Positions 48,561 to 59,400 of a stretch of 64,000 nucleotides of DNA are shown here, one piece after another. Position numbers and translations under genes: made by a program. The number at the start of each line of letters is the position of its first letter. The stretch's first letter is position 1. The stretch spans positions 7,254,001 to 7,318,000 of the forward strand of contig CM038919.1 of the NCBI GenBank assembly GCA_021904315.1, in the 5' to 3' direction. The stretch comes from Sphagnum magellanicum. Taxonomy: Eukaryota > Streptophyta > Sphagnopsida > Sphagnales > Sphagnaceae. The notes beneath the pieces are model-generated. The model did no database searches. It saw only the letters and a program-made list of their open reading frames with translations, and was not told where the DNA came from.

Positions 48561-50318
48561 GTTCTTTCAAGAAAATTTTGTGTTTCTGAATTAATTGGGA
48601 ACCGGCGGTTCTCTGATTAGTTAATTTTGTTCTGGGCAGAAAAATGAAGCCAAGTGGCAGTTCTTTGCATTCGAAAATTTTTAAACTGGAATCGGCAATT
48701 ATTTTTAAAAATCAAATTTTAACTCCAGAATAGGCTTGTGCTTAGGAATGAAAATAAAAGCTTATCGTATTACTTGGGCAGGTTTGACACTAATTAAATT
48801 ATTTTTAAGTTTGTTGAAATTTTGAAAAAAAAAATTGCAACAAATATGCCCCAAAAAATTGGAAAAAATTAGTGAAAAATGAACACTCAAACATTAGTAA
48901 AATACACTTGAAAGTTTCATTACCCAGCTTCAAACTTGCACACAAGAAATACACACAATTAATTGTAAAATATAGTAGACACATAAACTAACTACACGAC
49001 TATGAAAGTGCTTGTTGTCTTATTAGCAATATTTCATACACCTGAATCCTCAAAAACTCAAAATCAAACTACCAAAGTGCAAAAGTCCAAATTATTTATT
49101 TATTTATTTATTTATTCGACAAGGAATTGTAAAACACACTCAAGGTAGTACAATAATATGATCAATTAGATTGTTAGAATTGGAGCTGTGCATTGTTTTG
49201 AGGAGTTAGCTTCCATGAAGTGGCCTTTCTATATGTTGTAATAGCATGTATCTTGTAGGCTTGTCTCCAGTCTCAACTCCCTTGGTGCAAAGGCAAAAAA
49301 AAAATTGTGATCCCTGGCAATTGTCTGTAAAGGTGCTTTGCATTGCTTTTTAAGAGTTGCTTTAATGAATTAGCACTTACATGTTGCATGCAAACGACAT
49401 GCAAATTTGCAAAAAGTTTTAAACTTTGAGAATTTCTTGAAAAAAAATTTACACAATATTCTTTAATTTTACTTAAGCAGAGATTTTGCTGCTCATAAGA
49501 CTTATGACACATTACATGTGACACCGGTTTTATCTTTTAACCATGTCTATCCATTCTATCTGGTTGATAAATGAGTAAAATATCATACCTATTAGAGTTA
49601 TCCATAAAGTATGAAAAACACAGCACCAGAACCCTGAGTTTGGTCATCTACAGGGTGAGATTCAAAAAAAAAAACCTGCAAAAAGTACATTAGCATTCAA
49701 GGGGGGATGAAACTCAGAAAACCATCACTTTTGGTAGTAAACTGAGTTTCATCCTGTCTTTCCTTTTTCGTGAGCACCTCCACTGCTGCTACATATATAT
49801 TTTCAGTGCTCCTAACTGGACAACTACTATAATTTGTCTCGAACCTTGTGCATTAAATGCTGAGTTCCAGCATTCCATACTGAGAGTTATTAAAATGTCT
49901 TTACTTTGCGGATCCCACTGAAAGAGGGGATAGGGGGTGAAAGGAGGCCCAAAGACAGGGTGAAGAGAGGGTTACTTTATTGATAACTCTATTATCTAAC
50001 AAGGTTCTCACACTACTTGTATTAATTTTTTCCCTGTTGTCAGCAATTTTTTGTTATTTTTTGAAAAAAAAAATTTGAGAAGAACTTGGGAAAATGCATT
50101 TCTGTGAACAATGTGAAATTACATTTATTTTTTCCTTGCCTAAAAGTCTTCTCAAAATTTCAAGCTCATAAAAATACAAAAGGAGTACTTTGTGTTTGCA
50201 ACTAAATTCCCCTTGTTCATCTTTTTCATATTTTGTTTTTTTTATCACCTCCTAAATCATATGTACATTGTGACCCAAGTGATTTTTTCACCAATCCATA
50301 TTAACTTGAAAAACTAAA
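48560..50318. other. AT-rich stretch without a recognisable gene
   Basis: Apart from the partial MITE near 48751-48870 and a (TTTA)n run at 49095-49117, nothing was recognised. Confidence 0.5.
48751..48870. mobile_element. partial MITE, family M1
   Basis: TTTGACACTAATTAAATTATT followed by GTTGAAATTTTGAAAA matches the end of the M1 arms at 50330-50390. Only one end is visible. Confidence 0.35.
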
Positions 50319-50821
50319 TACCCTAGTACCTTTGCCAATTTGACACTAATTATATTATTGTCAAAATTGTTGAAATTTTCAAAAATTATTTCTTCCAAAT
50401 CAAAAAATATTGTGAAGGACAATAGTGAATATTTCCATTGGTTAAAATGAGTTTTTCAAAATTATTTAATTATTCAATGAACATGTGTTGAAATGGCCAA
50501 GGTACTATGTGGCATGAAATTATCTTCTGAAAAAATTGTAAATGCACCCATCGTTCATTCAAAAAATTTACAATTCTTTCAAAATGTGACAACATGATTG
50601 AAAACATTCAAATAATGTAGTACCTTGGCCATTTCAACACATGTCCGTTGAATAATTAATTAATTTTGAAATTTTCATTTCGACAATGAAACATTCCTAA
50701 ATATTCACTATTATCCTTCACAAAAAAAATTTGATTTGGAAGCTAGAAATAATTTTTGAAAATTTCAAAAAGATTCTGAAAATAATATAATTAGTGTCGA
50801 AATGGCCAGGGTACTAGGGTA
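50319..50821. mobile_element. inverted dimer of MITE family M1 (long foldback)
   Basis: The outer ends are CCCTAGTACC and GGTACTAGGG, flanked by TA on both sides, a likely TA target duplication. The two arms (about 50321-50513 and 50617-50819) are inverted copies of each other along nearly 200 bases. They share GACACTAATTATATTATT, GAAATTTTCAAAAATTATTT, CAATAGTGAATATTT or its close variant, and ACATGTGTTGAAATGGCC. The inner boundary (AGTACCTTGGCC) repeats the outer end motif, so each arm is itself a monomer. The spacer is about 100 bases. Non-coding. Confidence 0.75.
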
Positions 50822-53370
50822 TACTTGTCATGACAAGTCCTCCTACATAGTAACCACTTACATTCCCTAACTCTTTACTTGTAATGCTTACCCACCTTAA
50901 ACCCAGATAGTTAACTGCATGCACCCCTTGAAATTTGTCTCATATTTTATTGTGCTAGGGTAATGCTCGCAATTGGGGGGCCTTACCATGGGCATTATCC
51001 GACATGCACATTATTAATATGACCATTCTTGACCATTGCGTAATGTTTTTTTTTTTTTTTTTTCCCCAAGTTCTCACATTCTTGTTTTCACATATTCTTT
51101 TTATAAGTACTTTTTCAGGGTTTGACACTTTTGGGTGCCAATTTATTATATTATTTTTCAAAATCCTCTTCAGCAGTTTTATAATAATAATTAATAAAAT
51201 TTCAGCAATAAATATTGGCAACTTCTTTGACAGTATTATATGGACTTTTAACCTCTCACATACTAAAGACTTTTTCCAACATTTTATTCTACATCTTTTG
51301 GCAAAAATGGGTAGACTTAACAAACCACCAAATAAATTATAGGATTAAAAACCGTAGTCAATTATTGGCCTAAGGGAAAAGGCTCAAAGGTTTCCATTTT
51401 CCACCAATCTTTATGAAATAAATTTCCCTCCATTATAATTTTCTTAAATTTTGATATTTCAAAAAAACAATTTCTTAAAAAAAATCGCATTTCCAAACAC
51501 AATTTAATTACCACAAACTTGAAAAGTTTTATAGGATTTGATTTGTTCCAATCTTTTATGCTAGTGGGAAAGAGCCTCCCTCAGTCACAAGTACCTAGTT
51601 GCCAATTGGAGTTTTCTTTCCCCCAAAAACATGCATCCAACATTTTTCTCTCTGAACTTTACTTGGGAAAAAAACCATACCCATGACAAGATATGCAGGC
51701 CCCAACAGAATATTAATAATTTTACTATTAAATTTTTTATTATGACAGCCAAATAGTTAGAAAATAATGGCCATTGATTATGAGGCTATAATCAATGCCT
51801 AGAATTTTTATTTTATTTTTTTACATGCTGCAGATTGACAATTGCTTGCAGGTGGACTGACTACCCTCGCGCACATGCAGGTGCGTAAAGGTGCGCGAGG
51901 GTGGGCAAGCACTAAACAAGAGCAACGAATTAAATGCGACTCAAATTATTATAGAATAAAATAATTTTTGTTTCATTCACACAAAACCCCGAGTTCCCGA
52001 GTGCCGTTTTTTTTTTGACTATATCAATCTGTGTCTCTGCTATTGAATACGAGTCATACAACCACCCACACCTTCATTTCAACTTTAAAATTATTCAATT
52101 AAGGTAGAAAGTAGAAAGTAGCCTTTGGGATTGTCCTGGAAATCTAGTGAAAAATCTTATCTATGGAATTTGGGATTTGATCATAGTAGTAGTATTGTAA
52201 ACAAGGGGGTTTTTTTTTTGGGGGGGGGGGCGTAAATTTTTGGACATCATGGTGACAAAAAAATTGGATTTTTTTTATTAAAGTGTAAATTCCAAAAAAA
52301 ATTGGAAATTTTTTCCAAATTTTGGAAACCACCAAAATAATTAATAAATTAATAAAAATTTAAAACGTTTGAAATTTGTAAGACCCATTTTTGTTGTTAC
52401 AAGGAGTAATGGTTTTTCTATGTCTTCTTCTGCCTCTTTATTTTATTTACCTTAAAGGACAGAATGGAAGGGTCCAGACCAGTATTGGCTGGTTCTTGAT
52501 TTTTTTTTCAATATCCACCAGATCGGTTATTAAAAAAAATCATTTTTTCATTTACACACAATGTATCAAAGCATTAAGATTTTTCAAATTTTCTAAGACC
52601 ACCTGGTATCAACTTGTTAGAATAATCAACCGATAAAGATATCAATTTTATTTTATGTGTAAGAATTGGCTAGTATGCATAAGGGTCGATTTTTGCAAGA
52701 CCCTATTGAAAATTGGTCGATATAGTGCCTAGATAAGTTATCAAACATTTTTTTTAAAGTAATTTTTTTTTTCAATCTTTTCACATTTCTTATTTTCTTA
52801 TTATCATTTTTTTTTCACATTTTCTTATTTTTATTCTTTTCACATTTTTGAATTTCACATTTCAATATTTTAGTTCTTTCTATCATGATCTTTTGATCTA
52901 AGAAGAAAAATGGTACCAATTGTGTCCAATCTTGGAACACTATGCCTACTTTATATCATAGATTAGTGTCAAAGAGCTTAAGCAAAGGAAGAATATGAAT
53001 GTAGCACAAAAAAGTTTACTAACATTAATGAATTATAAAATTTCTCCTTCAATGAACTTTAGAATTCACAACTTGAAATTGGAACCCTAAAACAATTCAT
53101 ACAAGTCCATTTTTACAACACAACTTCAACATTACACATCTAGTCCCATACACCTAAAGAATAACACCAAACAAAACAAAGACAAGAATAATAACAACAA
53201 TGAACACAAGTGAGGCACAACAAAAGGAGGAAAAAATACCTACTTATGGGTGCGTCAGTTCAGTTGTTGCAAGTTGAAAGAAAAATATGCCATCATGAAC
53301 CCCCAATAATGCTTTGATATTCATCCTCAACGTTCGTAATAACATTTAAGGATCTCACAAATAACCATTA
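50822..53370. other. AT-rich stretch without a recognisable gene
   Basis: Long poly-T, poly-A and poly-G tracts (51047-51063, 52210-52231). A GC-rich hairpin lies at 51863-51902. No coding frame of interest. Confidence 0.5.
51863..51902. repeat. GC-rich hairpin
   Basis: ACCCTCGCGCAC at 51863-51874 and its exact inverse GTGCGCGAGGGT at 51891-51902, with a 16-base loop. An outer GCTTGC/GCAAGC pair (51844-51849, 51905-51910) may extend it. It is a GC-rich island in AT-rich DNA. Confidence 0.7.
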
Positions 53371-53374
53371 CAAG

Positions 53375-53437
53375 TATTGGGATAGATTGTCGTGTTTGGC
53401 AACTATTGGTTGCCAAACACGACAATCTATCCCAATA
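53375..53437. repeat. perfect 29-bp inverted repeat with 5-base loop
   Basis: TATTGGGATAGATTGTCGTG plus TTTGGCAAC (53375-53403) is followed by the loop TATTG and then by its exact inverse to 53437. No mismatch occurs in 29 pairs, which in this decayed setting means recent origin or selection. The function is unknown. Confidence 0.9.
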
Positions 53438-53689
53438 GCAACTAAAAAAGCATTGTTGAATGTGAAATTGAGAGTGACACATGAAAGAGGGACTTGTGGT
53501 TTAGGGTTTTAAGTATATGACAAAAGTGAAACCCTAAATGTATGAAGGTGCTTGGATGAAAAAATAAAATAAATGAAAAAATATGGATGAAAAAAATAAC
53601 CAACCAAAGTAAGAGTGACAAATCCCCATCAGGGTATCAACAGGGTATTGATTTTTTAAAAACTAGTCCGTTGCCATAGGGTGTTTACA

Positions 53690-54130
53690 TGATATCGAAA
53701 ATCCTAATACCAGGCCAGGTAGGGTTTTTGGTTGGGTATTTCTTGGAAATGGAACCAGCAGGTAGGTTATATGATACCTGGACTTGGGCCCTGGTTGATA
53801 CCCGGATTGTTTGGGCCAACACTGGTCCAGACTCCTGTTGGAGTCTACCAGACCTAACTTGGGAAGGTGCCAAAACCTATTATCTATACATGACCGCTCT
53901 GAAAAATCAATGTAACCATTATGCAAATCCACGTGACCACTCTGCAAATCCACATGGACAATATGAAAATTTACATGAAAATCGGTATGTAATGGAAAGG
54001 TGTCAGGCACAGGGTATGATACCCATTGCACTGCCCATTCAGAAATTCAGGCTGAAATTCTTCAAAAGGCACAAATGGCCTGAAACCCAACACCTCCATA
54101 ATAACACAAGTGTTGCGTCATTTAAGTAGT
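53690..54130. other. GC-richer repeat patch with GATACC motifs
   Basis: A 146-codon plus-strand frame and a 122-codon minus-strand frame overlap here. Neither resembles a known protein. The DNA carries short repeats: GATACC with CTGG or CCGG at 53773 and 53798, and CAAATCCAC with GTGACCA or TGGACA at 53925-53960. I take it as old transposon DNA. Confidence 0.35.
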
Positions 54131-54519
54131 CATCACATTCCGTCACATTCCATGCGTGTGCATTTGTTGTTGTACATTTGTTTTTGTCATTGTCATGTAA
54201 GGTACAAAGTTGGTTTGTTGTTGTTGTTGTTTTAACATTTTCCTTCTTGTTGTTTGTTGTGCAGGTGACGTTTTCTTCAACTTTCTTCAGACCTGTTCTT
54301 CTGTTGTTGTTGTTGCAGACTATTTACATACAAACAAGCACCCAAAAGAAATTGATAAAAAAGTAATCATCAAGAGACAGTTAAAAACATTAAAAAAAAC
54401 ATTCACTGAATGTGAAATACAACATCTTGACAAACATGTACACCATCTGATGTACTTCGGCATCAGTGTACAATACTGGATTCATGAGACCCAGGAAGCA
54501 AGCAAGCAACTGCTCCTAA

Positions 54520-54834
54520 GAGCAGCTCCCCCAGGGTCCTGCAAAAGAAAATTGAATGAAGAAAAAGTCAAGAGATGCCAGTTTGACTCAGCAAATTGGT
54601 TTTGGACCTGTATTCATCCACTGGATGCTTGCACTGGTAAAAGGCACTGCAAAGCCTAACAACTGCTGTTGAGATAGTTTGATCGGTCCAGGTGGGTTGC
54701 TATTAGTAGTCTCTCACCTACTTGCAGTGCCAGTTTTAGTTTTTGTTGGTGGTGTTGGAAAGAAGTAAATAACTAAACGTGGATGTGAGAAGTCTTTTTG
54801 CAGAGTCACATACTGAGCACCACTGGACATGCTC
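54520..54834. mobile_element. 315-bp MITE, family M3, second copy
   Basis: Same length and internal order as the copy at 46875-47189. The right end (CACCACTGGACATGCTC with TACTGAGCA inside) is well preserved. The left end is shortened but begins GAGCAGCTCC. TAA flanks it on both sides (54517-54519 and 54835-54837), a target duplication of PIF/Harbinger (Tourist) type; that class is an inference from one copy. Confidence 0.75.
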
Positions 54835-55033
54835 TAACCCACCTCACCTATGTGTTGATTCATGAGGCAGCAGCAGCAGCAGCAACGGCTCCTCCCTCAC
54901 ATTACCTTTGTGTTTGATTGATGAGCAACACGACAACAAAATTCATCAGAGATATTTCTCCAAGTCTGAAATAATTGCTGTAGCTTTGTTAGTGTGCTCG
55001 ATGTGGAAAAGTGTCAGTTTTGTTGCTTCTTTT

Positions 55034-55034
<1 letters not shown>

Positions 55035-55066
<32 letters not shown>
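55035..55066 (+). repeat. (CT)n microsatellite
   Basis: About sixteen CT units in a stretch without a recognised gene. A (CAG)n run lies upstream at 54870-54884. Confidence 0.95.
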
Positions 55067-55069
<3 letters not shown>

Positions 55070-55647
55070 GAAGAGTGCAAGTCTACAGGGTGAACTTTAA
55101 GTTTACAGAAAAGTCATAATTTGTACTCTGTAAACATTTCGGTTACCAGAAAAGTGCAAAGTGTACTATTGCTTTGCTTCCTTTGTCTACTAGTAGCTTG
55201 TCATATAGTGTTTGCAGCAAGATTAAGAAGAGAACAGAGGATGCAAGAAAGAAATCCTGCCTGCATCTGCATTCTCTTTTGTGAGGTTCACAGCGATTTG
55301 ATTGTTTTGATTTTTTGGCACATATGGGAAGAAGAATCTTCTGCAGTTTTTTTATTTCCATAAGTAGAGATCCCTGAGAGCTCAAGCACAATCTCCATTG
55401 TGCAAAAGTCACCACCACCTCACTTAGCAATTCCAGTAGGCTTGTGAATTTTTTGGGTTGTGAATTTTTTGCTCATGGGTCTTGTGATTGCAGCAGGAGG
55501 TGGGGATTCTCATGACTCTTCTTCTGTAATACTCTGGGACTCATATCTTATTGCATTTGTCATACCCATGATGCAGTTCCAATCTGACCTGAAGGAATGT
55601 GTAGAGTTTAGGGGCATATTCCACCTGCAATTTCTGTCCTTATGCAA

Positions 55648-55666
55648 GGGTTTAGGGTTTAGGGTT
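55648..55666 (+). repeat. short interstitial TTTAGGG telomere-type repeat
   Basis: GGG followed by two perfect TTTAGGG units and TT. Confidence 0.8.
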
Positions 55667-55993
55667 CTATGTCAGGGTCTTTTTTTTTTACAGAATATTC
55701 ATTTCTTATGCCCAAAAACCTGGCTGGAATTTCCCAGTGTATTGGGAGGGCAAGTTATGAAGCGTAATATCTCCTTCTGCTGAGAGGAGGCACTTTCCGT
55801 TTCGGGGGCAGGGCATTTCTTTTGCGAAATGCCCACATTAATTCATTTTCACTTTCTCACTATGATACCCAGCGGGTCTCAGGAGGGATAGTCACCAGGT
55901 ATTTTATTTTATTTTTTACTGTGATACCTGGATGGTACCCACCGGGTATCATAGTTCAAACAATTTAAAATTACCGCAACGGTTTTTACGCCA

Positions 55994-56095
55994 GGTAAAG
56001 CCCTTGGGCTGGGGCATATTCCCAAAATAACCAGCCCTCGGCCTTTGGCCTGGGGGCCACTTATTTTGGGAATGCCCCTTCCCTAGGGCTTTACC
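55994..56095. mobile_element. small foldback element, family M2
   Basis: The left arm GGTAAAGCCCTTGGGCTGGG and on to CCCAAAATAA (55994-56030) is inverted in the right arm TTATTTTGGGAATGCCCC to GGGCTTTACC (56061-56095). The two differ by a few mismatches and a 2-base gap. The total is about 100 bp with a 30-base GC-rich loop. Its sibling is at 14226-14328; a half copy (TAGGGTAAAGCTCTCGGGTG) lies at 56381. Confidence 0.7.
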
Positions 56096-56419
56096 CTACA
56101 CTTAGTCGTTGAGGAGAAGGCCTTGAGTGCAGTCCCAAAATACTGGATGCTCATGAGGCCGCATCACTCAGTTCGGTTCACATTTGAGATCTTAAATGAG
56201 ATTTTGAGACCTAAATCTCCTGCCCTGTTTTGGCAGGTTTGTGTCCAAAACTGTTTAGGGTTTCATGCTTCGGGGATTGCTTTGGTGCAAAATGCAAACC
56301 TTGGTCTTATTTTGTTTCAGAAATGTGTTTTGAACTCTACTGCTTTGTGTATTATGGTTCTAAAGTAACTAAATTATGCATAGGGTAAAGCTCTCGGGTG
56401 GGGGCATTTTGGACATTAG

Positions 56420-59400
56420 AGGCCTAGGACAAGTTGAAAGTAGACAGGTTTTGGAAATTTAAGAAGTCATGGGCCACAAGAAGAAATTTTGGGTTTTTCA
56501 ACATCCAAGTTCATTATTTTTTAATAAAATGGGACAAAGTTTATTAATTGTAGCATTGTGTGGTTAGTGAAGAAAATCAAGTCGATTAAAACATTTTTCA
56601 TTGAAACTCATTTAGTTGTTTTAGACAGTCACAAGTTTGACTAAGTAATTTTTCAATTATTATTAGCAACGTGGATAATTGAATGTCCCAAAAAATTAGT
56701 CATCAAAATAGTTTGAATCAAAATGTTAGTGTAGATTTTCACTCAAACTAGTTGCACATAGTCTTTTTTCATATTTTGAAAACACCCAACCTATTTTTTT
56801 GTAATCTCTAACTAACTAAGCGATTTTAAATTATGTGAGTAAGTTAACTTGCAAGTCATTCTAGCAACATTTGAATTATTCTAATTCACATGCAATGTGT
56901 GATAAGAATGCATCATGTTAATTTCATCGTAATTGTTTCTTTCATTGCATTACATTCAAGTTCCAACATGTAGTGATTTCAATCACACCACCTTACACTA
57001 GCAAATTAGCATTGTGACTTTGGAATAGGAATAGATGTAGTGTTGGCTATTTGTGTAGTGCCATAATCCACTTGCAAGTCATCTGTTGACTTGGGAGTAG
57101 CATGGCATACTTTTGATGTAGTGTGTAACATTGCACATAGGTGTTGCCATCGTCCTTTCACCATGGTAATTGGTTTCACTATCTTATTAGTTGGAATGAC
57201 CAAAGCATCTACACTTTGTTTTGATATGTGATTGTAATGACTTCAAACTTATTGTTATTTTCACTAATACATGGGTGCCATTTTCCATTGGCCAACATGT
57301 TGTTGTGATTAATTACACCTAGTGTCACTTTCAAATATTACACATGTGTGGTGACATTGACATGGTCACTTCAATGTGATTGTGATCAACAAGATTTTTT
57401 GTGATATGCATGATTTTAATGGGGTTGTGATCTTCGCTTACAAGTGACCACGTTAACTATTACAACCCTATTTGTGGTCATGATTTCAAGTTGATTTGGT
57501 GACTTTAAGCTAGTATTATGCTACTACTACAATGTTGTCAAACTCCATTTGAAAATTGCTAATGTGACTATATGAACAACTATTTATTGTTATGATTGAA
57601 TACAAATGAATGTTGTCACAATAGTCACCATTGAAATTTGGATGAAATTAAATAAATGACTAGTCACCCATGATCATGTCAAAGCAAAGTCTACAAATCT
57701 ATTACGTAGTGCACATGTTAATTAATGTTTCATCTACCTCATTATTTAAGAGCTTGTCTTTTAACTCACCATGAAAAGTGATTTTTTAGGTCCCACTTAG
57801 CATGGAACAACTTTATACAACTACCTATTCAACATGAAACATGTATATATGGCTTCCGAGTTATACATTTGGTCTTTGTCACAACATGTTGCGTTTCACA
57901 CACCGTCTTCCCCCATTGTGGACTGGGTCATTGACAACTATATTGTCTTCAAATGTAAATGTTGACAAACATAGTGTTGATAACCAATGTGTCCACATTG
58001 AACTTCAAGTGCCAAACTCATGACAAATTGTGGGGTGCATACCTTGCTTACAATTCTTCTAAAGGTTTATTATGCTCCCAATTCCTTTGTCAACATTATT
58101 TCACATAGGTGACTCACGTGATGTAAAACTTTTTGATGATCAATTTCTAATTCTTTTTGTTACACAACACCACATGGGTGATGTGTTGCCATCCAATGTG
58201 TTGTGCACTTAATGTACTCAATTACATTATGCACCTAAAAATTATTATCACCCATCCATAATTAGTTGAACTTTCACCACACCTTTGTAATTGTTTACAT
58301 AATGGTGGGGATGCCATGTCAAATGACATGATATATTTACACAACTTGGCATACATGGCATATAACATCACATGTGTCATAAAAAAATCACCTTTGATAG
58401 TAACACTCCAAACTTCTCAAACTTTTCAACATGCTCCATAAGTTATACCACCATTCATCACACAAATTGAAATGAGTACTTCTACATGTCAACATTGTTT
58501 AGTCTTCCAAACAAAAAGTACCCATTTTCTCACAAATTAATTTACACATGTGTTGGTTCACATTAACCTTGCAATTTACAAACCCATGGTTTTGTGTGTT
58601 ATTTCCCCCAAGTTGTCCACCTATGGTATTTGCAAAAGCCCATAACCTTTAAAGTATTACAAAACAAATCACATAAAATGGCACCCTAATTTGATGGTGA
58701 CAATCCAAACCCCTCAAACTTGAAAACATATGTACCATAGGGTATTTCACCATCTAACAAACAAATAATTTAATACTTTCACATCAATAGTTTCATCTTC
58801 CAAATCAATACCATCATCAATGTTTCCACAAAATGAATTTACTTGTTACAATGTAGCTTATCCACACCCATGTACGTGGTCCACAAAATATGATGTCCTT
58901 TTGTGGTGACATAATGACAAACTTGCCAAGATATTTTATAGGGTGTTATATTATTTATTAGGTGTATTTCATTTTTTTGCTTCCATGCAATAGTTTCATC
59001 TTGGATAACAAGATAATGAAATTTCTCACAAACTCACTTATGACTTATTGTAATGTTGTTTCACACCCAAGTGGTTCATAAAATTTAAGAAACCCTTTGA
59101 TGGCGACATTTCACATTCCTATGACATTTGAGATGCTCTTTGAAAGATATTGCATTATCTATCACAAAACAATGATTTCACATAAATAATTGGGCACCTT
59201 GCCATAAATCTAATTTTATTTTTTTAAGAAATTAAAATTGAATATTGTTAGATTTTAGACACATGTAAAAGATATTGTAACTAAATGAGTTTTGAACAAT
59301 TTGGTTGAATTCAAGTTTACATAATTTTTCATTCCAATATGTCTAAGTTCAATTTACATAATCATGTTCAAATTTTGTTATACATTATGGTCACACATAT

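Noticed and set aside
53689-54129. 146-codon plus-strand frame
   Set aside because: It overlaps a minus-strand frame, has short internal DNA repeats and no recognisable domain.
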